The notes under the pieces: generated by a model
What the model was told of the DNA's origin: nothing
The model's input: only the letters and a program-made list of their open reading frames with translations
The model's database searches: none
Made by a program: the position numbers and the translations under genes
NCBI GenBank assembly: GCA_009602725.1
Contig: WELB01000030.1
Coordinates: forward strand, 629,769 to 688,594
Length of the DNA stretch: 58,826 nt
Reading direction: 5' to 3'
Source of the DNA: Spirogloea muscicola
Lineage: Eukaryota > Streptophyta > Zygnematophyceae > Spirogloeales > Spirogloeaceae
Shown: positions 39,939-56,648 of the stretch, piece after piece
Layout: each line of letters begins with the position of its first letter
Numbering within the stretch: the stretch's first letter is position 1

Positions 39939-40313
39939 TGTAAAGAGGTCTTTATGCTGAGAGTTCCTTGATTGTTGCCCCCATCAGCTAGATTGGAGGC
40001 ACTACAAGGATAGCACCTTGTGGTGGCTAATTTATGGGGCTCATTTGTTTTAGCTCGATTATTTTTAGGTCATTAGGAGCTGCCAAGCCACTGGCCGGTA
40101 CCCCTTCTTCTCAGTCTAGTTATTCGTTATTTCTGCTTGCTCTTTAGATGTTCTTTGGTTAGTCCATTAAAGATGGACCAACAATGACAAATGATTGACC
40201 CATCAAAGGCAGCTCACTGAGATCTAGTCATTGACAATATTATTGATTTTATGATAATTAAAAGACACATATTGTTCCCAGCACCCGGTAGCCCCACCGC
40301 CAGTCGCAGTCTG
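39939..40313. other. Convergent intergenic stretch, no gene seen
   Basis: 375 bp between the amylase and RAD4 stop codons. No conserved block, RNA gene or dispersed repeat recognised. Confidence 0.6.
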
Positions 40314-43300
40314 TCACAACTCTTCTACCTGCACGGAGAATCCGCAAAAGCAGCGCCGAATGTGCAGGCTACAGCTGCCTCCTGGCTGGCTCTCTGGTCT
40401 TCCAAAGCAGTGCTCATGCGGCTGCCGACTCCACTCATGGCTCAAACTGCTCAGCTTCCTGCCACTCTCCAAGGTGCTACTCCTATCCAGCTGTGCTACC
40501 TCTACTACTCCACAGCCATCTGCCCCAACAGGCATGGCCATAGGCCTATTGATGTCTGCAGGACTGCAGTTGGAGGTATGCGCACCATCCAATTGGCAGT
40601 CAGCCTCATATGCCTCCCTTAAGCGCTGACGCGTGGCTAGAGACTGGATGAGTAGCCGCCAGCGATCCAGCGCGGCCTGCTCGCGTTTCCTCCTGCCCTG
40701 CAGCGCCCTCCTCGCCTCCTCCTCGTCATATGCCTGCGCCACGGTTGCTACTTAGCAGTCACATACTGCAAGCATGGCTACCAGCTTAAATTGCTCGCTC
40801 AGCTGCCATCACTGACGACAAGCAGTGCAAGCAGCTTCCTCTGGCTCACACCTTGTTCTGCCAAGACAATGATACCCTGGTTTGCAGTGAGCACCTGGCG
40901 TATAGCAGCTTCATGCTCGTGGCATACCACCACGCCCTGATACATGGGCTTGGACTTTCCGCCCTTGACCTCGAAGCCCACCATGGCTGGCGCAAAGTCA
41001 AAGCCCAGCTGCCGGACAACCGGAACAATCCTCGGTAGTGCTAGGTGGATGGTGCCCTCCGGCAAGCTTTCAGCGGACCACACATCGATCTGGCCTCGTG
41101 AGTTCTGCGAGCAGGAACAGCTGCTCGACATTAGGCCTTCTGGTTACGCTCAAGCAGCATCATTGGTCATATGCTCCATAATTTGCTCTGTCAATTAGCC
41201 TGAATAATTATGCTAGATTTTACCTTGGGCACAATGCCATTGATAGCTGGGGGGGGCCGCCACGCGCTCGTCTGCCAGCGCCCAAACAGCGATGAGGTGG
41301 TCCCAGCACCACCTTCCTCGCCCTGCCTTGCCATCTCCAGTGCAATGTCCACGCCAGCAAGCCTGGACGCCGCTAGGATCTGCGTCATCAAAGAGCAGAG
41401 AAGACCTTGAGGCACTTACTCAGGGTTTATCATTTCGCAACATGGACTCAGCAGTTGCAGGTAAGTCTCAAACTTGTCAACAAGGTGTTGAAGAAGAGCA
41501 GACAGAAGCGAAGGAAAACGTGGAGGTCAGCAGGACCTTGACGGGCTGCTCGCCATCTCTGACTTTGCGGAGCTCCCGCAGCCACCGGTCAGCGGTGTGC
41601 AACGACTGGACGCACTCGCGAGGGTACACGGCCTGCCCTGCGCAGTACCCCAGCACTGGGCCCTGCGGATGCAGCGCCTGGTACTTGCCCAGCCAGCGCT
41701 CGAGCGCATACAGTGGATGCGCTTTGTAGGCCTGCCAAGCCAGCCCGCATAAAGTTCAGGATTTATCTGGTGAAGTACTCTTTGCATGTGAGTGAACATT
41801 TTTTGAGGTTTATTGAGGTCAAGGCCTCCTCAGAGGCCTGCAATATAGCTAAAATGTTGTTGACAAGTGGTCTGCCAGAGAGCTTGCTTGTCAAGAGGGC
41901 CGCCCACTTTACCTGCTGGCTGGTCGGCAGGGACTCGGTGAGCTCCCTGACCTCCATCTCGACGTCCTCCTGGGAGCTTGGGTCTCGCAGGGTTGCAAAA
42001 CACTCGACTCCAGAGCTCGCTCGACGATCCAACTCTTTCTTGAGGGGCATCTTGTCAACCGCACGACAGCTAGATGTGCATGGCTGCTCCATTTTCTGAG
42101 ACTGCTCCCGCCTGGTCGTCCCCTCGGCTCCTCTTCGCCCGTCGCCAACCTCCACAACTTTGCCAGACGGCCCCTCAGCCAGTCTCCCGTTGGCCGTTGT
42201 CGTACCTCCAACTGGGTTGGTCCCGGTGTTGATGGAGTCGGTGCGCCTGCCAGCGGATGCGTCTGCCTCGCGGCGCCGCAGCGGCGCGAGGGTGCATTCC
42301 CACCAAGCGGCATCGACCCTCAGAGGCACCACTGTTGACCACCTCGTTATGTATCTGTACACCCAGCAGGTATGATGTATGTCAGAGGAGTCAAGACGCT
42401 GACTGCGTCAGTGCTGCTCTTGACTCCGCAGTGAAACCCAGAAAATCCAAGATTCCGTACACAACATACCGGCGGGTGATGTCTTTGGCGCCGCCGCCGG
42501 CAAAGGCAAGGACGTAGCGAAGGGGCTGGCAGCAGCCGGCTGCCGTCGCAGCCTCCACATCGTTGGCGCCGTCCACCACGCCGCGCGCGCCGTCCACGTG
42601 CACCCAGCGCCCCTCTGGCCCCTCACCAGGGCAGAAGACCTCTGCCCAGTGGAGGATTGGCCCCATCTTGCGCGATCAAGGAGCTGCAGCCGTTGCCGGC
42701 GCCGCCCTGTCCGCGGCGCCTGAGGGCGTCCTGGCCTGCCAGCGGAGCGGCGGAGCGGCGGAGCGGCGGAGCGGCTGCTCCGCCGGCTGCTGCGGTGGGG
42801 TGCTCGTGGACGGCGACGTGCCACGCATGCCGTTCGGTGAAGCTGCTGCCGTGGCCTCCAGGGCCATGGCCAGCTGGCGCTCGTACTCCTCGTCGCCCTT
42901 GCTACGCCTCCTCGCTGGCCTTGCCTCCTCAGAGACGAGTCCATCCTCCAACACCTCGGGCGGAGGAGCAGCCAAGCCTTTGCTACTGCTACTTGGGTCC
43001 CTTGCCATCGCCGGCCAGCTGTGACGGTGACGGCGAATGCCATTCGGGCTCGTCATGCGACCCTGGTATGGCGGGGGCAATGCTGGCGACGAGTCTGACG
43101 TCGGCGATGCCTGGGAGGCTCTCGATGGAGGCAGAAGCCTTGCCAGCGCCCTCCCGAGGCCGGTGGCGGCCACCCGACTCCGCAGCACTGCCTCGGAGAT
43201 TGGCGACTCGCTCCTCGTCTCCCCGTCCCAGCCCTCGGAGGCGTCCAGCGAGTCGGCGTCCGGCTTCAGCGGCACCACGTCCAGTGCGCATATGTACCTA

Positions 43301-45922
43301 GACGACCAAGACGAGGCGATGCCAGGCCCACAGCAGCAGGCAAGGCACAATATGTAAGTTACACGGTCAGCAATTTCGATTTGTGCACTCTAGGCAGCTT
43401 GATGGTAATAGATTGCATGATAACTTTCATGGAAGAAGGTGTGCTGTGCATGGAGAAGGCTGGCCTGGCAGGGGGCTGCCTGACCGTGTAGTTAGGCCCA
43501 GGGAGCGGCAGATAGCGACTGTGATTGCCGCAACCTGGTGTTGGTCGAGGCAGAGAGGCGAATGGCCGCAAGGTGAGAATTGCAAACTACTGCGGCCTCA
43601 CAAGTACTTGACTACCAATGAAGTGTGCCAAGTTCCAGAGGGACCGGCAAGAAAATTGACTATCTACTTGACACTCTTGATTATCTTCCGCTTCACATCT
43701 AGCTTATATGAAATCTGACTTTCTACCACGCACTCAGTTTCCGCCACGCACTTGCAGTCTAGCCTTAGCTCAATCTTGAGTCCTACAACGAAACCCTGTG
43801 GTGAGGAGGGACGTTGGCAGAGCGGGGGTCCGATTACTTGCCTCTTCCGCCGTCCCCAATTTGCGGGCAACAGCTTCCGCGAGGCCGTGGGATTCCAGTG
43901 ACTGGCCGTCCAGGGAGGTGGGCTCCACTCTGAAAGTAAGCTGGACCTGAAGGAGAGTGAAAGTAGGCAAGGAATTGTCAGCAGCTGTGTACGCCGCAAA
44001 GGTCTGCAAGTAGCAGCAAGCGGTAGTGTACAAGTCTTGGCTCGTCAGAGGGACGTGCAGCTGGTGGCGCGAATAGATCTGTGTGCAAGTCTTGATGTCA
44101 GATCATGCAACCTGGGTTGCGCAGATGAGCCAAGCGTGCCTCACCCAAGCGACAAGCGGTCGGAGGAGTTCAGCTCGCAGGCAGCTCAAGTTGGTGCAGG
44201 CAGGCGCAGCGCTTGCTGGCAGCAGGGACAGCAGCGAGGCCTGCCGACACGTGCCCAGCAGCGTCCGTCAGGGGCAGGAGTGGCATGCTTTGTCACAAGC
44301 GCGCAGCAGCACATAAACCTAAAGCTTAAGTAACCCCTACATCATTGAACGATCATTTGCTAACCTCTAGATGGCAATTCCTGGTCAAGATACAGCATTG
44401 ACTTGTGCAATAGCTGCCTCTTGCTAAGACAATTATAGCAAGCACTACATTTTGAGCAAGCACGTCATCTGCAAATCTCAAGATGGCAGGCAAGGGCCTG
44501 ATTGCATGGTTCAATTGACTTTGTTCAACCAGCCATTATTGTCGGCCTTATAAGCAGGATCTCAGGGTCAGCTTGTAGGATCATAGCATAGCATCTATGA
44601 GGTACACTGCAGAATAAGGTCCAAACTGCAAAACAACACCCTCTTGTTGAGAACCTCAGTCAGGCACCCATACCTGCAACAGGGGATCGCTGCAAAGGTC
44701 CTCAGCATGGATGGCCCTTGCCAGCAGGCAGAGCAGGTGCGCCTTGTGCACCATGACAGCGTACTCCTGCAGAGTGAATGAGGTGAAACCAATTTGCCCA
44801 AAACTTTCCAAAGTGTGGGAGTAAGAGTAGTCATGGCCGACGTGCCGTGACCATGCGGAGCACGTGCAGATGCTGTTTCAAGAAGGCAGGATGCAACGTG
44901 ACCCAGCACCAGATGAGAACCCTAAACCCCTCAACCCTGACCCTTAACCCTTCACTCATAAATGATAAACCCTACACCTAATGGAGCTGCAATAAGAACC
45001 ATGACTACAAGGGGCATTCCATCCATCACATCATTCATCACTCGAGGCTCAGAGTTTTAGCCAGTCCTCCCTTTCTGTTAGCCTTTCTTGAAGTCGGTCC
45101 CCTAGACTTAGACGCTGATCCCGAGAGCTTGGACATAAGCCAGCAACCGGCCCGCACCTTGTCCAGCGCATTGGCTCGTCGAACAGAAGCCTTGCCAGGC
45201 CGCCGCTTGACCTTTGGCGCTCCTTCAGCCTCGCAGCCATTGGCAGGGATCGAGAGCTGCCCGTCCCACTCCGGGTCCCCACCTCGGTGAGAGCCACCGG
45301 GGACGCCTCCGGACGCCGCAGCGCCACTCTGAGCCTGGCCTTCGGCGCTGCCGTCGATCCAGCACCAGTCCCCGTCCTCGCTGCCGCTGCCGCCGCCGCC
45401 TCCCTCTGCCAGCTTGCTCCCGCTGCCGCACTTGGGGTCCGCTTCAGCGGCTTGCCTCTCGCCTCCGTCGAGCTCGTCTTCCTGCGAGGCCCTGCCGCTC
45501 CACAGCTCGGCCTCGTCGCCACTTTCCCCTCCTCCGTCGTCACCAGCATCGAGCGCTCTGCCACTGCCCGACGACGCCAGCCCGTCTGCTGCGACTGTGC
45601 CAGTGGCGGCCTCGAGACTCTTGGCGCTCTGCGCCGGCGCCCCGCACACGACGTCTCCGACGAAGGCCTTGGACGCAGCCGCCTGCGCGGCGTGGCCGCC
45701 ACCTCCGGCGCTCGGGTGCTGCGAGAGCAGGCCATAGTCGGCGTCCTGCGGCCCCTTCCTCTTGCGATGGCGTCCCGCCTGGCACCATGACGAGCCCCAC
45801 GGCAGTCAGGGCGCGGATGCCAGCGCCGGAGCTCGACGACGGCGAGACGCCGGCGGCGCTGGCGGCGCCGGCGAGGTCCGCGGCGAGAGCGAGGCTGGGG
45901 CTCGGACCGGCGGCGGAGGCGC
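40314..45922 (-). CDS. RAD4: RAD4/XPC DNA damage recognition protein, 5' end in gap
   Basis: Nuclear sensor for global-genome nucleotide excision repair. Minus-strand exons: 45778-45158, 44766-44674, 44240-44145, 43946-43842, 43534-43485, 43297-~42700, 42666-42470, 42354-41913, 41731-41537, 41379-41224, 41104-40895, 40733-40314. A basic-acidic N-terminal region leads into the transglutaminase-like fold: VMVHKAHLLCLLARAI, VAAITVAICRSLGLTTR, then GDEEYERQLAMALEATAA, HWAEVFCPGEG, GRWVHVDGARGVVDG, RYVLAFAGGGAKDITRRY. The beta-hairpin domains follow: LYALERWLGKYQALHPQGP, YPRECVQSLHTADRWLRELR, LFGRWQTSAW, INGIVPK, FDFAPAMVGFEVKGGKS. The exon ending at 43842 has a GC donor (GAG|GCAAGT). The join between the exon ending near 42,700 and the one at 42,666 is unresolved: I find no donor that fits a normal intron length. 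The upstream-most reading enters the gap. Confidence 0.92.
44925..44985. repeat. Degenerate telomere-like tract in RAD4 intron
   Basis: GAACCCTAAACCCCTCAACC followed by CTGACCCTTAACCCTTCA and AAACCCTACACC, in the intron between the first two visible RAD4 exons (44,767-45,157). Confidence 0.7.
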
Positions 45923-46666
45923 NNNNNNNNNNNNNNNNNNNNNNNNNNNNNNNNNNNNNNNNNNNNNNNNNNNNNNNNNNNNNNNNNNNNNNNNNNNNNN
46001 NNNNNNNNNNNNNNNNNNNNNNNNNNNNNNNNNNNNNNNNNNNNNNNNNNNNNNNNNNNNNNNNNNNNNNNNNNNNNNNNNNNNNNNNNNNNNNNNNNNN
46101 NNNNNNNNNNNNNNNNNNNNNNNNNNNNNNNNNNNNNNNNNNNNNNNNNNNNNNNNNNNNNNNNNNNNNNNNNNNNNNNNNNNNNNNNNNNNNNNNNNNN
46201 NNNNNNNNNNNNNNNNNNNNNNNNNNNNNNNNNNNNNNNNNNNNNNNNNNNNNNNNNNNNNNNNNNNNNNNNNNNNNNNNNNNNNNNNNNNNNNNNNNNN
46301 NNNNNNNNNNNNNNNNNNNNNNNNNNNNNNNNNNNNNNNNNNNNNNNNNNNNNNNNNNNNNNNNNNNNNNNNNNNNNNNNNNNNNNNNNNNNNNNNNNNN
46401 NNNNNNNNNNNNNNNNNNNNNNNNNNNNNNNNNNNNNNNNNNNNNNNNNNNNNNNNNNNNNNNNNNNNNNNNNNNNNNNNNNNNNNNNNNNNNNNNNNNN
46501 NNNNNNNNNNNNNNNNNNNNNNNNNNNNNNNNNNNNNNNNNNNNNNNNNNNNNNNNNNNNNNNNNNNNNNNNNNNNNNNNNNNNNNNNNNNNNNNNNNNN
46601 NNNNNNNNNNNNNNNNNNNNNNNNNNNNNNNNNNNNNNNNNNNNNNNNNNNNNNNNNNNNNNNNNN
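45923..46666. other. Assembly gap (744 N) over the RAD4/OTUD6 head-to-head promoter
   Basis: Run of N flanked by CGG/GCC-rich coding-like DNA on both sides; hides the 5' ends of both divergent genes. Confidence 0.98.
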
Positions 46667-48450
46667 GGCGGCGCGGCTCTGACGGCGGCGGCGACGGCGG
46701 CGGCGGCGGCGGTGGCGGGCAAGCAGGCGGGAGATCCGGGAGCTGGCGGGGCGGGAGGTGGAGCTGAAGCGCGGCGCAGCGCGCGGCAGCAAGGCGGAGC
46801 AGAAAGCCAAGAAGAAGGCCGCTGACGACGAGGTCGCGCGCCTCGACGCCGCGCTGCGCGCCCGCCACGCCGCCGAGCTCGCCTCCCTCGGTCCGTCGCC
46901 CAGCTCCCGCCGGCCGGGCGGCCATGGCTGCTGTGTGCGGTGGCGCCTTCGCCTCGGGCGGCCGCGGCGTCGCTCAGGCGCGGCTGTGGCGGGACTGCCG
47001 TCTCGGTGGTCCGGCTCCGCAGGCTTCGTGGCGTCCACCGCGGGGGCGCCGGAGGAGCGCGAGACGGCGGCGGCGCGCCGGGAGAGCGAGATGGACGCCG
47101 TGGTCAAGGCCATGGCGGGCGTCACGACGGCCATCAGCGGCCGCGAGGAGGGCCGCGTGAGCAAGGCCCAGAAGAGGTCGGCGTCGACGCCGACGCCAAC
47201 TGGCGGCGGCGGGCCTTCGTCAAACCGCTCAGCCGCCCCAACAGAAATGGCAGTGGTTCTCGACTGATCGCCCAAGTCTTGCATGGCGCTGCTGCAGGAA
47301 GGACAAGAAGCTGCAGCAGGAGGCGGAGCGGGAGCAGCGCATCGCGGAGGAGCAGAGCGACGTCGTCAGCGAGCGCGCCCTCGAGCACCAGCGCCTCCGG
47401 TCCAAGCTGGAGGTTGCGGCTGCGGCGGCCCCCTGGTTGAGCTCGTGCGACCCCAGCCATGAGCACGCTCATGTCGTCTTTCTGACAGCCGCGGATGTCA
47501 TGGCGGCCGTCGTTCTTGCGCAGCCCTTGGGTCTGGCTGTCAAGGAGGTGAAGCCGGACGGGCATTGCCTGTACCGCGCGGTGGAAGACCAGCTCGGCCT
47601 GGAGGGCGGCGACAGCGGCAGCAGCGGCGACTACCTGTCACTGCGGCGGGTGGCCGCTGGATACATGCGGGAGCACCCCGACGACTTCGTGCCGTTCGTG
47701 CACGGAGAGCTGGGTCAAGGTGTGGCAGATGCGACTTGAGTGCTGCTGGTCCTCGCTTGCTGCTGCTGCGCCGGTGCTCGATGGAGGTGACGCAAGGAAG
47801 CTGGCGGTGTCGTGGTGCTGGCCATGCCTTTGGGATTAAGGCGACGTGAGACCGGCACTGGGTCGCGTCGCAGAAGATGGCGCTCGGGACTCGTCGTCCG
47901 CAGCCAATGGGGACGAGTCCACAGAGATGCTGGAGAGCTACTGCCGCAGCGTGGAGGGCACGGCTGCGTGGGGCGGCCAGCTGGAGCTCGGCGCCCTGGC
48001 ACACGCGCTGCACCGGCGCATCACTGGTGACCTCCTCTGACTGACATCCTCCACCATCACTCTCCGCTTTGCACCTTCTTCTCCAACCCTCCACCCTCTA
48101 CGGTTTCGGTTATAAGTGTTCTGCCACTTTGCTGCAAAGCTTAGCAGGGCTGCTGAGTGCTTGTTTGGCTGCTCTTGTGACCTGATCGAGGAGTCTGGAT
48201 CTGTCTGGGCTGCCTGCGATTCGAGCGGAGTTTAAGCAAGGTATCTCTCATGGGGTTCTCGTTGAATGTGCTGACAGTGTACACGGCTGACGGGCCGGAG
48301 GTGGAAATGGGTGAGGACTACGGGAAGGGTGCCGCCGCCCGGCCGCCAGTTCGATTGTCCTACCACCGGCATGCGTACGGCCTTGGGGAGCACTACAACT
48401 CGGTTGTGCCTGCGGAGGCAGGGCCGTCAGTCGACGCCGACGAGGCATAG
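46667..48450 (+). CDS. OTUD6B: OTUD6-type OTU-domain deubiquitinase, 5' end in or near gap
   Basis: Cysteine protease that removes ubiquitin; the OTUD6 branch has a coiled N-terminal half and a C-terminal OTU domain. Exons: (gap)-46890, 47023-47176, 47298-47412, 47524-47713, 47874-48026, 48278-48450, all phase-consistent, at least 336 residues. The N-terminal half is charged and helical (AEQKAKKKAADDEVARLDAA; KDKKLQQEAEREQRIAEEQS). The OTU domain carries the catalytic DGHCLYRAVEDQLG (Asp and Cys), SLRRVAAGYMREHPDDFVPF, GTAAWGGQLELGALAHALHR, VYTADGPEVEMGEDY, and the catalytic His in RHAYGLGEHYNSV. All three active-site positions look intact. Total length already matches the family, so the start codon is probably at or just inside the gap. 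Head-to-head with RAD4. Confidence 0.94.
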
Positions 48451-49468
48451 GCTGGTCGTATGGAGGGGGGGAGCTCTCACACAATCGTGTGTGACGCGGT
48501 CAGTTGCTTAATGCGCCTTTTTTTCTTTTACTAAGCCAAGCTTGAGCCATGAATTGTGCTGACAGCACAGAGCGTGAGCTCTCCTCACATTGCACAAGGC
48601 AGTCTCTGCAGCCCTGCCAAGATGAGTTGCGAGCAGGCCTCACTGGTTGCTCAAGTGCTGTGCGGCCTTCTTGCAGGGCCATTTCCGGACTCCTTGCTTT
48701 GGACTTGGACTCCTTGCTTTGGACCTGGAGACATGGAGCTGCCGTAGTCAGTGCCAGGCTGTGTTAGCTTCCCTGGGTGTACTACTTTTAAGTTTTGCAG
48801 CAAGTGGGTATGTCGTTCACGTGTTCGCTTGCAATCCTTTGAATTTTAGTCCTCTGCCATCAGAGTGTTCGCCCAGGGCGTACAAGCCATACTGGCAGGC
48901 GCGTAAGTACCAGATGCGTACTTCCTGCATGCTTCCGGCAGCTCAATGACAGAGCGACTTGCAAAGTCGTGGCTGCAAAGTCTAATGTGTGCTGTCTCTT
49001 CGTCATAGCTGTCTCTTGATCAAGCAAGCAAGCATAATCATGAATGATGGATGATTAAGGGCGGCGACGCAGGCCGACCACCTCTCACCAGCAAGTGCCA
49101 GTATATATCGCTTCCTACTGGCAAAAGCATGCATCAATATCTGCTACTAGTACCTGGAGAAGCTTCGTCAAGTCTCACTGAGGATTCTGAAAGCGTGCAA
49201 GATCATGAAACTTTTACTATAGTAGCAGCGCTGAAGCTGATGAGCTCCTGGGCGACTGGCTGGCCTTTGACCTGCCTCAGATTGAAGCCATAATGAGACC
49301 ACTGACTTGCATAATGACAGCAATGACATCTAAGAGCTCTGTCAACACGGGACCACCAAGAGTTGGCGAGGGCTGGTATAACTGGAGAGCCTTGGATGTA
49401 TGTTATACATGCAATTGGTAATAATTGGCTATAACAATGACACAAATGGCACGTGCAAAGAGACTCCT
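48451..49468. other. Convergent intergenic stretch, no gene seen
   Basis: About 1 kb between the OTUD6 and IPK2 stop codons. It includes a small direct repeat (GGACTCCTTGCTTTGGACTT / GGACTCCTTGCTTTGGACCT near 48,687-48,725). No coding block or RNA gene recognised. Confidence 0.6.
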
Positions 49469-51442
49469 CTAAGCAGAGGTGATCAACAGTGACAGGAGTG
49501 CAATGAGTGCCTGAAGAGCATGGAGGAAATTCTCGTCCTTCTGGTTGTTGTATGTCACATGGGCAAAATCCACAAGCCGTGTGCTGAGCTTCCGGGCCTG
49601 CTCGGCGGTGCTGTCCATGCCTCCCTCGGCCTTCAGGTCGCCTCCCTCATAGATGAAGAGCACCGATGCTGAGTAGAACTGGTAGCTTTGCTGCACTTCA
49701 AACCTGTACACAATCACAAGATGCGGTAATGAGGACTTGCTGCTTAACAAGCACGGTCAATATAACCTTGTGTGATTAAGCACAAGCGAAGCACTTTTCC
49801 AACACAAGACAGGGCGTTAAATCTGGTGCGTGGATGCAGACTCCATATTGCTAGAATGCTTGCCAGGTGGGCAAACCGTTCAAAGGCCCTATGGCATATC
49901 AATGCATATGTCCAAAGATCTGCAGCAAGAAGTGCTGTCCCAGCTATGAAGAACGTTCAATCAAGTCTGGAAAGAGGTATATCATGAAGGAGTCAAGGAA
50001 AGAGAGTTACAAAGTTCATCTGTCAATGCCAGGCGAGTTAAGTGCTAACCAGCTCTTGAGCTCTTGCAGCTTCGCCACCGCCTCAACATACACTTCATTT
50101 GCGTGCTTGCCATCGAATGGAGCCTCGTCTTGACTACAGTTGGACGACACGAATCTGAGAAGCACCGAGTGCATCTCGCTTGACTTTATATTCTTACACC
50201 ACTTCCGGTCTGCGCGCCACGTGGTCCCCTGTCTCTCATCATAGACCTGATTATATACAAGATAAGATCCAGGCCCACAGTTGCCAAGAGTTGGTGACAA
50301 GTAGACTCACTGCTTGCTTACAAACACATTGTGGCACTGCAGGAAGGACACTAAGTTCTATTCTTTCGAGTATACATTGGGTGTTTACTAGGGTGGCAAA
50401 GCTTAGATTCCCTCTCAAACAACTTACACAAGATGTCCCAAAATTCTTGTGAATGTATTCTCTACTTAAAAGCAGAGTGCTGTGACTGCTCGGATGCGAC
50501 ATGCACCTGCATGCCCCCTAACCTGAAGCCCAACTCGCCTGACGTGGTCGAAGCATCCTTCTCTCTGCCAAAACCCATGAGGTGGAGCTCAGAGATCGTT
50601 GAAGTCATCTGATTGGATGGTTACTGATGCGTACGACCTGCAATGCTATGCTGGCTATAAGCAGGCAGACAGACTGACTTGATGAGAGGCCACAGAAAGG
50701 CCTGCAATTGACGACAAGCAGACAGACAAACAGACTTAATGGAAAGCCATGGAAAGGCTTGTCTTCCAACTCACTTGCACTTGGCAATGTAGGACTCGCT
50801 CGCTCCCTCGTGCCAAGTGCGCGCCCCCATCTTGAGGATCATGCCACTCGTCCAAGCATTTGACAGTCAGGCATCCTAAGCATGCCAGGTCTTCTTGAGC
50901 GCAAAGCTTGTGACCAGAGTATAGGCAGACTTATGTGCAGTGACATGAATGGGCTGGTGAAAGAGCTCCCACCTTGATGTCAGCCACAGATGGGTGCTTG
51001 AACCCATGTGTCAGGTCCTCAAGGACTGCATGCTGTGTACGAAGTCAAGGTATCTTAAGGTAAGGTATGCCCTTTTGAGTCACGAGAGCTAGGTCATATC
51101 ATGTCAAGAAAGCAATCTCACTGAGTATCGCAGAGCAGCAATTGCAAATGCCTCCATTAAATTCCTGCAGCAATTCATTAGTCGCCCCAGTGACCATTGG
51201 CTACTGGTGCTCTCAACGTGAAGAGGGTAGGGCAGAGGGGATATTGCAAAATCCGCTGCCATCCTCTGCGGTTACAACGACCGTCCCATAGTACCGCGGA
51301 AAGTAAGCCAAGATGTTCTTAGGAACGCTCTCGTCCGCCTGGATCTTCTCATAGAAGCTCGTCTCCTGGTCACCCCTTTCACCTCCCTGCAGCGGCTTGT
51401 AGAACCTGCCGCTCTCGTCAACGAGCGACCCTCTTCGCCCCT
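49469..51442 (-). CDS. IPK2: Inositol polyphosphate multikinase (plant IPK2 type), first exon not placed
   Basis: Phosphorylates inositol phosphates (IP3 to IP5 route). Minus-strand exons: 51442-51276, 51032-50973, 50830-50775, 50564-50507, 50246-50050, 49703-49469; joints are in phase, about 257 residues. Family marks: LVDESGRFYKPLQGG, then FYEKIQ and NILAYFPRYYGT; the inositol-binding PxxxDxKxG motif is split by an intron as PSVADIK|MG, followed by ARTWHEGASESYIAKCK; then FRLGGMQVYDE, LRFVSSN, LQELKSWFE, FYSASVLFIYEG and the metal-binding RLVDFAHV, then DENFLHALQALI. The plant-specific gap lengths fit IPK2 better than IP6K. The exon ending at 51276 is joined by a GTAACC donor that I chose on phase. 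The first visible exon needs a preceding exon ending in phase 1; it should lie between 51,450 and 52,250 but no candidate is convincing. Confidence 0.9.
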
Positions 51443-52293
51443 CTGACAGCCGCCAGATCAGGATCGACGTGTCAGGTCATACAGCACTAACAGACAGTGT
51501 CTAACAGGAGTACAAATTTGACTGCCACAGAATCGCTCGATAATTTACTGTCCTTATGCATACTAAAGCCTGATTTAGACCCTCACGCCTGGTCACCGCA
51601 GACTTTCTGACGTAGAGCACATTGGCAGCTCTTTTGCACGTCAAGGGCTAGAGGCAGTAAGCAAGGCAGCAAGCCTCTCCTTACCTGTTCCTCGGAGCAC
51701 AACGGAGCCCGTGCTCGTGTGACCGAGGTTGAGATGCTGAGTGCCAGTCATTACCTTCAAAGCGGTGGCCAGACACCTGGTGGGCAGACGGCCTGAGGTT
51801 CTGCAGCCGGCGACGTGGCAGACTGGGCCAAGCATGAGCACCGTTACAGGGCTTGCGTCGGGTTGGTGGTGTAGGAGCTCAACATGAAGAAGACGGTGGC
51901 CAGATGTGCATGCAATGGGGCCATGCATCGCACATTCCCCAGCAATGCTGAACGTCAACGTGCCGCGCTCGTCAAGAGAGACCGGCGATCTGCCAGGGCT
52001 TAACCCTGACCCTAGTCCCGAATGCTGGCCAAGCGCAGCGTACAGGCGGCGGCGGCTGGTCCATGGCGTCCCCGGCGACGGTGCCGCGACGCCGAGACGG
52101 CTGAGGCCTTCAGCGGCGACGGCACTCGTCTCGTTCGCCCCGCAGTGCCGCCGGCGCGGAGGCCTCCTGGCGGCCGTTGGCGAAGCGACGAGCTCTAATG
52201 GCACCGGCGGCTATGTTTATTTAACGGCAAAGCCCAAACCCCCGGAGTGGCCTTGGCAAACCCTAAAGCCGTAGCCCTGCCCTCGTGCCGCAG
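51443..52293. promoter_or_regulatory. Head-to-head region between IPK2 and CNOT11
   Basis: Should contain the IPK2 first exon, both promoters and possibly the CNOT11 first exon. An open frame on the minus strand (51,641-52,204) starts with ATG at 52,204 and could include the IPK2 start. Telomere-like pieces occur at 52,003-52,015 (AACCCTGACCCTAG) and 52,229-52,268. No TATA box recognised. Confidence 0.45.
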
Positions 52294-55954
<3,661 letters not shown>

Positions 55955-56648
55955 AGCAGAGACACACACTTGCGCTCCTGCATTTGTGAGTCGAAGTTGG
56001 AGCTCCTGTGGCTTCACACAACAGGCTCCGCCCTTGCACTTGCCAGCCCAATTGCTTCTATGCTGGCATGGACAGAAGGCATTCAATAGGTCGCAGCAGA
56101 TTCTGGACCTTCAGATTGACATGGGCACGGCAACGGCCTGGCAAGGTTGGGCTGTCGCCAATAGAAAGCTGGGCTTTCAATTCTCAGGATGATGTGAAAG
56201 TGTAGCTCCCCACCCCCAGCCTTGTACTTGGTGTTGATTGAGACAGACTGGCGGACATGTCGTCAGGTGAGTCCTGTGAGGAAAGGGCGAAGAGGCCAGT
56301 GGGGGGCTGCCAAACCCAATGTCAAGTCATGGCAGTACTTATCACAGTAATCTACATTGCCTGTCACACACCTGCATAAGGTCCATAGCACCACCCTGCC
56401 CATTGATCACCCCGAGGCCAACATACTGCACCATATCTAACTTCCAGGCGCTACCATCCTGCTGTTGAAAGCAGCTTCTCAGTCAGTGCTCCTCGGAGCA
56501 AAGCTGGCACCTTACAGTGCCTGCGCGGGGCCATTCCTTGCGCATAGTGGATACCGACAAACAATGAACAGTTGCATATAAAGACAGCAACACTTGACTA
56601 ACAATTGGGCAGGTGAACGCACAAAAGTTGCAAGAATGCTAGCGCTAA
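55955..56648. other. Convergent intergenic stretch, no gene seen
   Basis: About 0.7 kb between the CNOT11 stop and the last proposed exon of the proteasome gene. Presumably 3' untranslated regions. No domain-bearing frame or RNA gene recognised. Confidence 0.55.
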
